From assembly GCA_031278755.1 (NCBI GenBank), contig JAITJV010000246.1, forward strand, positions 1-5,414: a stretch of DNA of 5,414 nt, written 5' to 3'. A program made the translations under genes and the position numbers. This DNA comes from Treponema sp. GTDB lineage: Bacteria; Spirochaetota; Spirochaetia; Treponematales; Breznakiellaceae. Under the pieces are notes generated by a model. That model saw only the letters and a program-made list of their open reading frames with translations. It was not told where the DNA came from and did no database searches. This document shows positions 1 through 5,156 of the stretch, in pieces (position 1 is the stretch's first letter; every line of letters starts with the position of its first letter).

Positions 1-28
1 CACAAAGTCGGTTACTTTGTGGACAGAC
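1..28. repeat. Palindromic repeat, copy 1 (truncated by window edge)
   Basis: CACAAAGT (1-8) and ACTTTGTG (14-21) form a perfect 8-bp stem around the 5-nt loop CGGTT. The right arm continues as GACAGAC (22-28), which would pair with bases lying outside the window. The outer arm GGACAGAC is the same as in the complete palindrome at 86-119, so this is very probably a second copy of that element. If so, the 7 bases just left of the window should read GTCTGTC. The inner stem differs from the other copy by paired, compensated changes. The function is unknown; it could be a dispersed palindromic repeat or a transcript-end structure. Confidence 0.6.
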
Positions 29-34
29 CTTGCA

Positions 35-79
35 GTTGCTCCCGTTTTGTGCCAAAACGGTACGCAACATGCGTTTTTT
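35..79 (+). terminator. Overlapping hairpins with a T-run; possible terminator or attenuator-like fold
   Basis: CCGTTTT (42-48) and AAAACGG (54-60) form a perfect 7-bp stem with loop GTGCC. GTTGC (35-39) can pair with GCAAC (64-68) to lengthen it across a small internal loop. A second hairpin, ACGCA (62-66) with TGCGT (70-74), has a 3-nt loop and runs straight into T's through 79. This resembles a weak intrinsic terminator for plus-strand transcription entering from the left. The extended first hairpin and the second one share bases 62-68 and cannot both form. The 5-bp stem is short, so termination is uncertain; no gene is visible upstream inside the window. Confidence 0.35.
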
Positions 80-85
80 AAGGTA

Positions 86-119
86 GTCTGTCCATAATGT
101 GTCTACATTATGGACAGAC
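86..119. repeat. Perfect 15-bp palindrome, copy 2
   Basis: GTCTGTCCATAATGT (86-100) and ACATTATGGACAGAC (105-119) are exact reverse complements separated by the 4-nt loop GTCT. This is the strongest inverted repeat in the window. The outer arm is shared with the truncated copy at 1-28, while the inner stem differs at two pairs that both remain complementary. No T-run follows on either strand, so it is not a textbook intrinsic terminator. A GTAG tetranucleotide (83-86) sits at its left foot, a feature also seen in REP elements mobilised by Y1 (RAYT) transposases; that link is speculative. Confidence 0.75.
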
Positions 120-141
120 GCTAAATAAATATTTGATACCT

Positions 142-180
142 GAGGCTGTTCCAAAACCCGGCTGGTTTTGAAACAGCCTC
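142..180. repeat. Long imperfect inverted repeat
   Basis: GAGGCTGTT (142-150) pairs with AACAGCCTC (172-180). After one C/A mismatch (151/171), CAAAACC (152-158) pairs with GGTTTTG (164-170). The loop is CGGCT (159-163). The result is 16 base pairs in a 39-nt element. It is unrelated in sequence to the palindromes at 1-28 and 86-119. It lies beyond the 3' end of the minus-strand methyltransferase gene and could stabilise or end that transcript, but no T-run follows on either strand. Confidence 0.65.
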
Positions 181-354
181 TGATTCGTGTTGAGGGTTTC
201 ATACCCCGCCGCAAACTGTGTTTGCGCGCTCTGCCGCGCGGCATGGTGATTTATAATCAATATTTTCAGTAAAAATATAAACGCGCCCGGCTGCACATAA
301 CAGGGCATGCGGCTTTCCGGGACAAGTTTGGGTTTTATGCGGATCGGCTGTCTT
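181..354. other. Non-coding spacer with a run of small hairpins
   Basis: No supported gene is seen here. Consecutive small inverted repeats are: GGGT/ACCC (194-197/203-206, loop TTCAT); CGCAAAC/GTTTGCG (210-216/220-226, loop TGT); the palindrome GCCGCGCGGC (233-242); TGATT/AATCA (247-251/255-259, loop TAT); and ATATTTT/AAAATAT (260-266/272-278, loop CAGTA). The first and third are short enough to be chance. The close succession, joined to the hairpins at 1-180, is unusual. The stretch 279-354 lies just beyond the methyltransferase stop codon and shows nothing clear. Confidence 0.4.
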
Positions 355-1542
355 TCAATGACGCGGCGAAAAACGGGGTTTCCTCCTGAAAATCCCGAGG
401 CTTTCGATGTGGGCCGTCTGCGGATAAAAATCGTAGAAACTCAGTTTTTCAAGATCATACGCGCTTATAAGCTCCCCGCCGTCCCGCGCCATGGAGGCGG
501 GATCGCAGGACACGTAGGCGAAAAGGGGAGGCCCTTTTTCAACAAGCCACCGTCTTATACCCGGTGAAAGCCCCTGCCGCGGAGGGTCCGCGACAATAAA
601 ACCATACACAGGGTTTGTACCCCCCGCGGCCTTTTTGCGCCCCGCCCAGTCTTCATCTTTCATCGCGAAGTATTCTATTCCTTCGCCCTTTACATTTTCG
701 CGGGCCAGGGCCAGGGCGGTTTTGTTTTCTTCAACAAGATCGATGCGGGGAAAAAGATCTTTGAGGAACAGGGCGAAGGTTCCCACCCCGCAGTAAACGT
801 CCGCCGCCGGAAGGTTCCGGGGCGCGGCCCTTTGTATTAAATCGCCTATAAGCTTTTCCAGCATAAAGGCGTTGCCCTGAAAAAACACTTCCGCATCAAG
901 GATAAGGCCGCGGCCACGCAACGTCGTCTTCCCCCGGTTGTTTTCCCCTTCGCAGAGGAAGAGGCCGCCGCGGGAATAAACGGTAAAGCGGTCCTTTTCG
1001 GGGGGAGGCCTTATCGTTCCATTTTTAAGCGCGCCGCGTATGCCCCTGTCGGCGACGGGGCAGTCTGAAACGGGGATCACCGCGGCGCTTTTTCGGGCCT
1101 TAAGGCCCACGGAAACAAGGCCCGGGGCTTCCCGGTGAAACCGCGGCGCGCAATGAAACTGCATCCTGTTCCGGTATTCCCAGGGAGGGGAGGGGATAAT
1201 ATCCGGTTCCGGAGCCTCAACGCCCCCTATACGGGCAAAGGCGTTTTTCAATATGGCGGTTTTGGCTTCAAGCTGGGCTTCGTAGGCAAGGTGCTGGAGC
1301 GAACAGCCTCCGCATATCCCGTACAGGGGGCAGGCCGGCGCGATCCGCAGCGGCGAAGGCTCCAGAATCTCCACAAGTTCAGCCTTTGCCCATCTGCCGT
1401 GTTCCCGGGTTATACGGGCCTTTACCAGGTCCCCGGGGGCCGTCATGTCAATGAAGACCGTCATGCCCCCGGCGGAAGCCGCGCCTCCGCCCCCGGCGGC
1501 TATTTCCTTTATGGAAGCGGTAAACAGATCTCCTGCCGGCAT
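355..1542 (-). CDS. rlmD: RlmD/RumA-type RNA (uracil-5-)-methyltransferase
   Basis: A 395-residue class I SAM-dependent RNA methyltransferase that would make 5-methyluridine in rRNA or tRNA in the cytoplasm. Residues ~1-62 look like a TRAM RNA-binding domain. An Fe-S cluster site follows, with Cys71, Cys77 and Cys80 in C-x5-CGGC, and Cys161 as the likely fourth ligand. FFQGN (220-224) carries the conserved Gln. The SAM loop is DVYCGVGTF (248-256), and DPPRQGL (319-325) is the family DPP motif. YVSCDPASMARD (343-354) holds the catalytic Cys346, and Glu380 in QTAHIES is the expected general base. All key residues are present, and the length is slightly short of the family's usual 430-460. The Fe-S cysteines fit RlmD/RlmCD better than E. 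coli TrmA, but the exact target uridine cannot be read from sequence. The ATG at 1540-1542 has no Shine-Dalgarno; a TAGAAT hexamer ends 6 nt upstream, suggesting a leaderless message. TGA stop. Confidence 0.9.
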   Translation of the reverse strand: MPAGDLFTASIKEIAAGGGGAASAGGMTVFIDMTAPGDLVKARITREHGRWAKAELVEILEPSPLRIAPACPLYGICGGCSLQHLAYEAQLEAKTAILKNAFARIGGVEAPEPDIIPSPPWEYRNRMQFHCAPRFHREAPGLVSVGLKARKSAAVIPVSDCPVADRGIRGALKNGTIRPPPEKDRFTVYSRGGLFLCEGENNRGKTTLRGRGLILDAEVFFQGNAFMLEKLIGDLIQRAAPRNLPAADVYCGVGTFALFLKDLFPRIDLVEENKTALALARENVKGEGIEYFAMKDEDWAGRKKAAGGTNPVYGFIVADPPRQGLSPGIRRWLVEKGPPLFAYVSCDPASMARDGGELISAYDLEKLSFYDFYPQTAHIESLGIFRRKPRFSPRH

Positions 1543-1576
1543 AGTTTATTCTACACCATCATTGCAACAACATAAA
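1543..1576 (-). promoter_or_regulatory. Candidate leaderless promoter of the methyltransferase gene
   Basis: On the minus strand the hexamer TAGAAT (1548-1553) is a 5/6 match to the -10 consensus, and its last base is 6 nt before the A of the start codon. A weak -35, TTTATG (1571-1576), lies 17 bp further upstream (3/6 match). No purine-rich ribosome-binding site lies between the hexamer and the ATG. The transcript would therefore start at or next to the start codon. This is a reading by eye without mapped ends. Confidence 0.4.
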
Positions 1577-1591
1577 CAGAGGGGGTACAAT
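1562..1591 (+). promoter_or_regulatory. Candidate promoter of the alpha/beta hydrolase gene
   Basis: TTGCAA (1562-1567, 4/6 match to the -35 consensus) is followed after 18 bp by TACAAT (1586-1591, 5/6 match to the -10 consensus). The -10 ends 6 nt before the ATG at 1597, so the transcript would begin at about the start codon. A purine run, GAGGGGG (1579-1585), could be read as a ribosome-binding site, but it is 11 nt from the ATG and lies inside the promoter spacer. The site overlaps the divergent promoter of the methyltransferase gene, so the two may compete for RNA polymerase. Confidence 0.45.
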
Positions 1592-1596
1592 GGGGT

Positions 1597-2655
1597 ATGA
1601 ACGGCATTTTTGAAGCGGACTCAACCGGGTGGTTTGACGCCGGCGACGGAACAAAACTTTTTCTCCGCCGTTGGATTCCCGAAGCGCCGAAGGCGGTGCT
1701 GCATATTGTTCACGGAATGGCGGAACATTCCCTCCGGTACGGGAGGCTGGCAAGACAGCTTAACGAAAACGGCGTTGAAGTATGGGCCGCGGATCAGCGG
1801 GGGCACGGTAAAACGGCGGATACAGGGGTCAACGATCCCGCAAAGGGAGGGATCCTGGGGCACTGCGCCGACGAGGACGGCTTCAGCCGGGTAACCGCGG
1901 ATATAGACCTTATTAACAGAAAAATACGTGAAGAAAGGCCGGGCCTTTCCCTCTTTCTTTTGGGCCATTCCTGGGGTTCATTTATCGTGCAGAATTACCT
2001 TGAAACCTTCGCCGCGGGAAACGCCGCGCATACAGAAAACGCGGCGGGCGCGGGAAGCACGGCGGACGCGGGAAACGCCGCACGCGCGGAAAACGCGGCG
2101 GGGCGGGGCCGCATTATAGACGGCTGCATCCTCTCCGGCACAAGAGGGCCGGGCGGTTTCAAGATCAGGGCGGGCGTTCCCTTTATGGCCTTTCTCGCGT
2201 TTGTTTTGGGAAAGCGGCGTCCTTCCCCGCTGGCAAGAATCGCCGTGGACGGCTCCTGCAACAGGCCGTTCAGGCCCAACAGGACTTCTTTCGACTGGCT
2301 TTCGCGGGATGAAAACGAAGTGGACGCCTATGTAAACGATCCGGCCTGCGGCAATCTTTGTTCGGCGGGCTTTTACCGGGATCTTGCCTCGGGGCTTAAA
2401 CGCATACACAATCCGGCCAATATGGAAAAGATAGACAGGGATCTTCCCGTATATATTTTTTCAGGCAGCGCCGATCCCGTGGGCGACATGGGGGTAAGCA
2501 CTACCGTTCTTGTCACTGTATACCGGTCCATGGGAATGAAGGATCTGGAATTTGTTCTGTATCCCGACGCCAGGCACGAAACGTTCAACGAAACCAACCG
2601 CGAGGAGGTAACGGAAAATCTTGTTGCCTGGATGCTGAAACACTGTGAAAATTAA
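1597..2655 (+). CDS. Alpha/beta hydrolase, monoacylglycerol-lipase-like (serine aminopeptidase S33 fold)
   Basis: A 352-residue serine hydrolase with the fold of bacterial monoacylglycerol lipases and lysophospholipases. In order: strand-turn GDGTKLFLRRW (17-26), oxyanion-hole HGMAEH (39-44), DQRGHG (66-71), nucleophile elbow GHSWGS with Ser125, acid Asp293 in SGSADPVGD, and His327 in DARHETFNE. The triad is complete, so the enzyme is probably active on an acyl ester; the substrate cannot be read. No signal peptide is seen, so it should be cytoplasmic. An Ala/Gly/Asn-rich insert (139-170), encoded by five 18-bp repeats, sits between the helix after the nucleophile and the next strand (IIDGCILSG), where relatives have a short loop. 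A cap region follows (~185-275). The ATG is the only one before the conserved core and lacks a well-spaced ribosome-binding site. pcnB follows 58 bp downstream on the same strand. Confidence 0.87.
   Translation: MNGIFEADSTGWFDAGDGTKLFLRRWIPEAPKAVLHIVHGMAEHSLRYGRLARQLNENGVEVWAADQRGHGKTADTGVNDPAKGGILGHCADEDGFSRVTADIDLINRKIREERPGLSLFLLGHSWGSFIVQNYLETFAAGNAAHTENAAGAGSTADAGNAARAENAAGRGRIIDGCILSGTRGPGGFKIRAGVPFMAFLAFVLGKRRPSPLARIAVDGSCNRPFRPNRTSFDWLSRDENEVDAYVNDPACGNLCSAGFYRDLASGLKRIHNPANMEKIDRDLPVYIFSGSADPVGDMGVSTTVLVTVYRSMGMKDLEFVLYPDARHETFNETNREEVTENLVAWMLKHCEN
2017..2106 (+). repeat. Five in-frame 18-bp tandem repeats inside the hydrolase gene
   Basis: Five consecutive 18-bp units start at 2017, 2035, 2053, 2071 and 2089. 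They encode the hexapeptides GNAAHT, ENAAGA, GSTADA, GNAARA and ENAAGR (residues 141-170). Units 1 and 4, and units 2 and 5, are most alike: a GGAAACGCCGC core recurs at 2017 and 2071. This points to an older 54-bp duplication on top of the 18-bp unit. Each unit is a multiple of three, so gain or loss of a copy would keep the frame. The tract is much more G+C-rich than its surroundings. Confidence 0.8.
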
Positions 2656-2662
2656 CATGGAG

Positions 2663-2691
2663 AGCCTCCAGGACTGAAATTTTCGGAGGCT
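2663..2691 (+). promoter_or_regulatory. Hairpin in the hydrolase-pcnB gap, upstream of the pcnB ribosome-binding site
   Basis: AGCCTCC (2663-2669) and GGAGGCT (2685-2691) form a perfect 7-bp stem around a 15-nt loop. No T-run follows directly, so it is not a convincing terminator. The right arm contains GGAGG, a strong ribosome-binding-like sequence with no start codon at proper distance. The left arm, CCTCC, could instead pair with part of the real site GAGGAG (2701-2706). It may modulate pcnB translation or message stability, but this is inferred from pairing alone. Confidence 0.35.
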
Positions 2692-2700
2692 TCCCGTACC

Positions 2701-2706
2701 GAGGAG
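2701..2706 (+). promoter_or_regulatory. Ribosome-binding site that sets the TTG start of pcnB
   Basis: GAGGAG lies 7 nt before the TTG at 2714. There is no in-frame ATG upstream of the conserved nucleotidyltransferase core, and the residues just after the TTG already resemble the PcnB N-terminus. TTG is therefore the likely start. Confidence 0.75.
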
Positions 2707-2713
2707 TTTTTGT

Positions 2714-3904
2714 TTGCGGTTTAGATATTCAGCCCGGCAGGACGGAAAGCCGGTGAAAAAGGCCGTTGTATATACCCGTGAAGAACACGGCGTCAACGCC
2801 GCCGATGTGGACGGCGACGCGGTCAATATAGTTGAAAGGCTCAAGGCCGCCGGCTACGAAACCTATATCGTGGGGGGCGCGGTGCGGGATCTTATCCTTG
2901 GGAAGAAACCGAAGGATTTCGACATAGCCAGCGCGGCGAGTCCCGCGCGGATAAAAAAAATATTCCGTAACGCCCGCGTCATAGGCCACCGGTTCCGCCT
3001 TGTCCATGTGTATTTCGGCCCCAAGATATTTGAGGTTTCCACTTTCCGTTCCCTAAAAGAAGGACCCACGGGCAATACTTTCGGAACCATAGAAGAAGAC
3101 GTCCTCCGCCGCGATTTTACCCTTAACGCCCTGTTTTACGATCCGGGAAAGCAGATCGTCGTTGATTATGTCGGAGGGATGAAAGACATACGGGAAAAGC
3201 GCATCAGGCCCATCATTCCGCTTTCGGTGATATTCCATGATGATCCCGTCCGCATGATACGGGCGGTCAAATACGGCGCCGCAACAGGTTTTACGCTTCC
3301 CCTTTCCCTGCGGTGGAAGCTGAGGCGGCAGTCGCCGCTTCTGGCCTCTGTTTCACCTTCGCGCTTAACCGAAGAGATCTTCAAGATCATAAGGTCGCCG
3401 TCCGCGGCGGCCATAACGGCCGCCCTTGAAAATTTCGGCCTGTACGAATATCTCCAGCCGAACGCTTCACGCCTCATGAAGGAAAAGAGCGGCTTCCGCA
3501 GCCGGTATTTGGGAAGCCTTGAGACGCTTAACAAGCCGGACTTTAAGAATCTTCCCGGAGAAACCCTCGCCGCCCTTATACAGGACTACCTTGAAGACGA
3601 GACCGTCTGGGAAAGGGGCGTGGCGGAAAATTATAAAAACACCTTTGCCCTTGCCCGCGCCTTTGTTCTCCCCATGAATCCGCCGCGGATGGAACTGGAC
3701 AACGCGGTGCGCCTTGTCTTTGCGGAACACGGCGTCACCGTAAAAAAATTCCGCTTCCTTGACCGGAAGCCTCCGCGTGAAAAACGGGCCGCCCCGCCTG
3801 AAGGCCGCCGTGATGAGGAAGCCTCCGAACCGCGGAAAAATTACCGCAGGAGACGGCGGCGGAAAAAAGCCGGGTCCGACGCCGATCCCGGTGAAACCGA
3901 GTAG
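2714..3904 (+). CDS. pcnB: Poly(A) polymerase, PcnB type
   Basis: A class II nucleotidyltransferase of 396 residues that would add adenosines to RNA 3' ends and promote decay. The N-terminus YTREEHGV (20-27) matches the R-E-x-H motif of E. coli PcnB. Next are GGAVRD (54-59), GKKPKDFDIAS (63-73) with catalytic Asp68 and Asp70, and VIGHRFRLVHV (89-99), close to the element that marks poly(A) polymerases. IFEVSTFR (105-112) and RRDFTLNAL (132-140, third carboxylate Asp134) follow. VGGMKDI and HDDPVRMIRAVKYGA (175-189) form the RNA-binding neck region. These features favour PcnB over a CCA-adding enzyme. The loop before FGTIEED is much shorter than in E. coli PcnB, and the protein is shorter overall (E. 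coli 465). His92 replaces the usual Arg/Lys of G-R-R-F. The tail after ~350 is disordered and basic (KNYRRRRRRKK, 375-385), like the Arg-rich end of E. coli PcnB. TTG start with a good ribosome-binding site. It may be co-transcribed with the hydrolase. Confidence 0.88.
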   Translation: MRFRYSARQDGKPVKKAVVYTREEHGVNAADVDGDAVNIVERLKAAGYETYIVGGAVRDLILGKKPKDFDIASAASPARIKKIFRNARVIGHRFRLVHVYFGPKIFEVSTFRSLKEGPTGNTFGTIEEDVLRRDFTLNALFYDPGKQIVVDYVGGMKDIREKRIRPIIPLSVIFHDDPVRMIRAVKYGAATGFTLPLSLRWKLRRQSPLLASVSPSRLTEEIFKIIRSPSAAAITAALENFGLYEYLQPNASRLMKEKSGFRSRYLGSLETLNKPDFKNLPGETLAALIQDYLEDETVWERGVAENYKNTFALARAFVLPMNPPRMELDNAVRLVFAEHGVTVKKFRFLDRKPPREKRAAPPEGRRDEEASEPRKNYRRRRRRKKAGSDADPGETE

Positions 3905-3934
3905 TTTTCCGCCGCACTGACAGCCTGCGCTGAT

Positions 3935-3951
3935 AAAAGGGCCGGCCGGCC
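3935..3951 (-). terminator. G+C palindrome between convergent genes, possible terminator
   Basis: GGCCGGCCGGCC (3940-3951) is self-complementary and can fold as a 4-bp stem with a 4-nt loop. Read on the minus strand it is followed by CC and then TTTT (3938-3935), which suits a weak terminator for the TPR gene ending at 3963. On the plus strand no T-run follows. The stem is short; cruciform pairing or chance in G+C-rich DNA are alternatives. The whole gap between pcnB and the TPR gene is only 58 bp. Confidence 0.35.
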
Positions 3952-3962
3952 GCGTAAAACCG

Positions 3963-5144
3963 TTAGGGGGAATACCTCAGCCTGGCGATGAGTTTTTCCG
4001 CCTTTTCCCTGTAGCGTGCGGGCGAAGCGGCCGCGGCTTCTTCCAGAAAGGCCGCGGCTTCGCTGTTTTTGCCCGCCGCCGCGGCGTTGACCCCCCGGGC
4101 GTAGGCGACAAGGGCCTTGTCCGCGCCGCGCTCAAGGCTCATGCGGTAGTATTCTTCGGCCATGGCGTAGCTTTTTTCTTCGTAGGAAAGAAGCCCCAAA
4201 TAATAAAAGGGCGCGTGGTGTGAGGGCTTTTGGTTCATGGCGGTAACAAAGGCAAGTTCCGCCGCCGCCGGATCATGTTCGGTATATGCCTTTTCGCCTT
4301 CCGCAAGAAGTTCCGCGAACGTCCTGCGGGAATTGATGTACGCGCGGTAATCGCTTTCAAGTTTTTCCATGCTGTTCCAGGTTCGTATGCGGTTCACCAC
4401 GACCGCCGAATTTTCGGCGGCGTTCTTTTCGGCGGAAAGCGCCATGAAGCAGTCGGTGAGCGTCCTGAAATATTCTTCCCTGCCGCTCGACAGAAAAAAC
4501 GAAACGAGGGACCATGAAACGCTCTGGAAATTGTCCGGAATGCCCCGTTCGTCTGCAAGCAGTATGTCTTCTATGGCCGGGGCTTTGCCGCCGAGACCCT
4601 TGACCGTTTCAAGCCAGGAAAGGTTTTCTTCGTAGTGTATTTCTCCGGATCCCGAAAAACCAATGGTGCTGAAATAGATGGCAAAGCCTTCCCGTATCCA
4701 TGACGGGGGAAAGGGGATGAACCCCCTCAGGTATTGGACAAAGGCCTGATAGGGCAGGTTGTGCCATTCCCCCGCGCCGCCCCTGTTGATAACGAGTTCC
4801 CGGCGGCCGCCCTGGTTGTAATGAAGGTACACCGCTCCGGGCCTGCTTGATCCGACCCGTGAGAAAACATAACCGTCGTAGGTTTCTTTGTCCCTTATGG
4901 CGCGCACCTTAAAGGGAAGAACCCCCGTCCGGGGGTCAAAACGGAAAAGCCGTGAATAGACGGCAAAGCGGTCTTCCATTTCCTGCGCCAGTTTTTCGCC
5001 GTCTCCCATGTCGGAAACGACTTCGTAGTGGGATGTTTTCACGGTAACTTCCCCGCTTACCGGAACCTGGGCGGAAAGATACACGGGGAAGGCCAGCGCG
5101 GCCAGGCCCGCAAGGGCCGAAAAAAATGGAATTTTGGCGTTCAT
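3963..5144 (-). CDS. Exported TPR protein with a degenerate peptidase-MA-like domain
   Basis: 393 residues. Residues 1-25 form a signal peptide (Lys4, a hydrophobic stretch to ~23, likely cut after LSA), so the protein should be periplasmic or surface-exposed; no lipobox Cys is present. Residues ~33-270 follow the order of the peptidase-MA-like gluzincin fold: an N-terminal strand-rich part, then the active-site helix, the conserved WIREGFAIYF (149-158), and FQSVSWSLVSFFLS (206-219). Where HExxH is expected there is YQAFV (132-136), so both His ligands and the catalytic Glu are missing; only the W-x-x-E-G Glu152 remains. A protease function is therefore unlikely. Residues ~277-375 make about three TPR-like helix pairs (277-307, 310-341, 344-375), suited to protein binding. 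The ATG has an AGGAG site 6 nt upstream (5151-5155). It starts 12 nt after the stop of the Gls24-like gene, so the two are probably an operon. The specific role is unknown. Confidence 0.75.
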   Translation of the reverse strand: MNAKIPFFSALAGLAALAFPVYLSAQVPVSGEVTVKTSHYEVVSDMGDGEKLAQEMEDRFAVYSRLFRFDPRTGVLPFKVRAIRDKETYDGYVFSRVGSSRPGAVYLHYNQGGRRELVINRGGAGEWHNLPYQAFVQYLRGFIPFPPSWIREGFAIYFSTIGFSGSGEIHYEENLSWLETVKGLGGKAPAIEDILLADERGIPDNFQSVSWSLVSFFLSSGREEYFRTLTDCFMALSAEKNAAENSAVVVNRIRTWNSMEKLESDYRAYINSRRTFAELLAEGEKAYTEHDPAAAELAFVTAMNQKPSHHAPFYYLGLLSYEEKSYAMAEEYYRMSLERGADKALVAYARGVNAAAAGKNSEAAAFLEEAAAASPARYREKAEKLIARLRYSP

Positions 5145-5156
5145 TTCTTTCTCCTG

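Noticed and set aside
1..119. CRISPR array
   Set aside because: There are only two related palindromic units, with diverged inner sequence and no regular spacers.
1..180. Integron attC sites, known from some treponemes
   Set aside because: The palindromes lack the paired GTTRRRY/RYYYAAC core sites and the unpaired bases typical of attC, and no cassette-like gene or integrase is seen.
108..308. 66-codon minus-strand reading frame in the left non-coding region
   Set aside because: It runs through the 142-180 inverted repeat and several other hairpins, resembles no family I know, and has no ribosome-binding site I could identify. It is more likely a repeat read as a frame by chance.
1135..1575. 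146-codon plus-strand reading frame opposite the methyltransferase gene
   Set aside because: It is a shadow of the minus-strand gene, which has all family motifs. The frame has no recognisable domain and no good ribosome-binding site.
1978..2409. Long minus-strand and frame-shifted reading frames opposite the hydrolase gene
   Set aside because: They are explained by high G+C and the tandem repeat. The plus-strand frame has a full catalytic triad and accounts for the region.
2714..3904. Annotation as a CCA-adding tRNA nucleotidyltransferase
   Set aside because: The N-terminal R-E-E-H motif, the G-x-R-F-R-L-x-H-V element and the basic C-terminal tail match PcnB-type poly(A) polymerases better. 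The alternative is not fully excluded.
3963..5144. Active zinc metallopeptidase
   Set aside because: No HExxH is present at the expected place (YQAFV at 132-136) or elsewhere in the protein.
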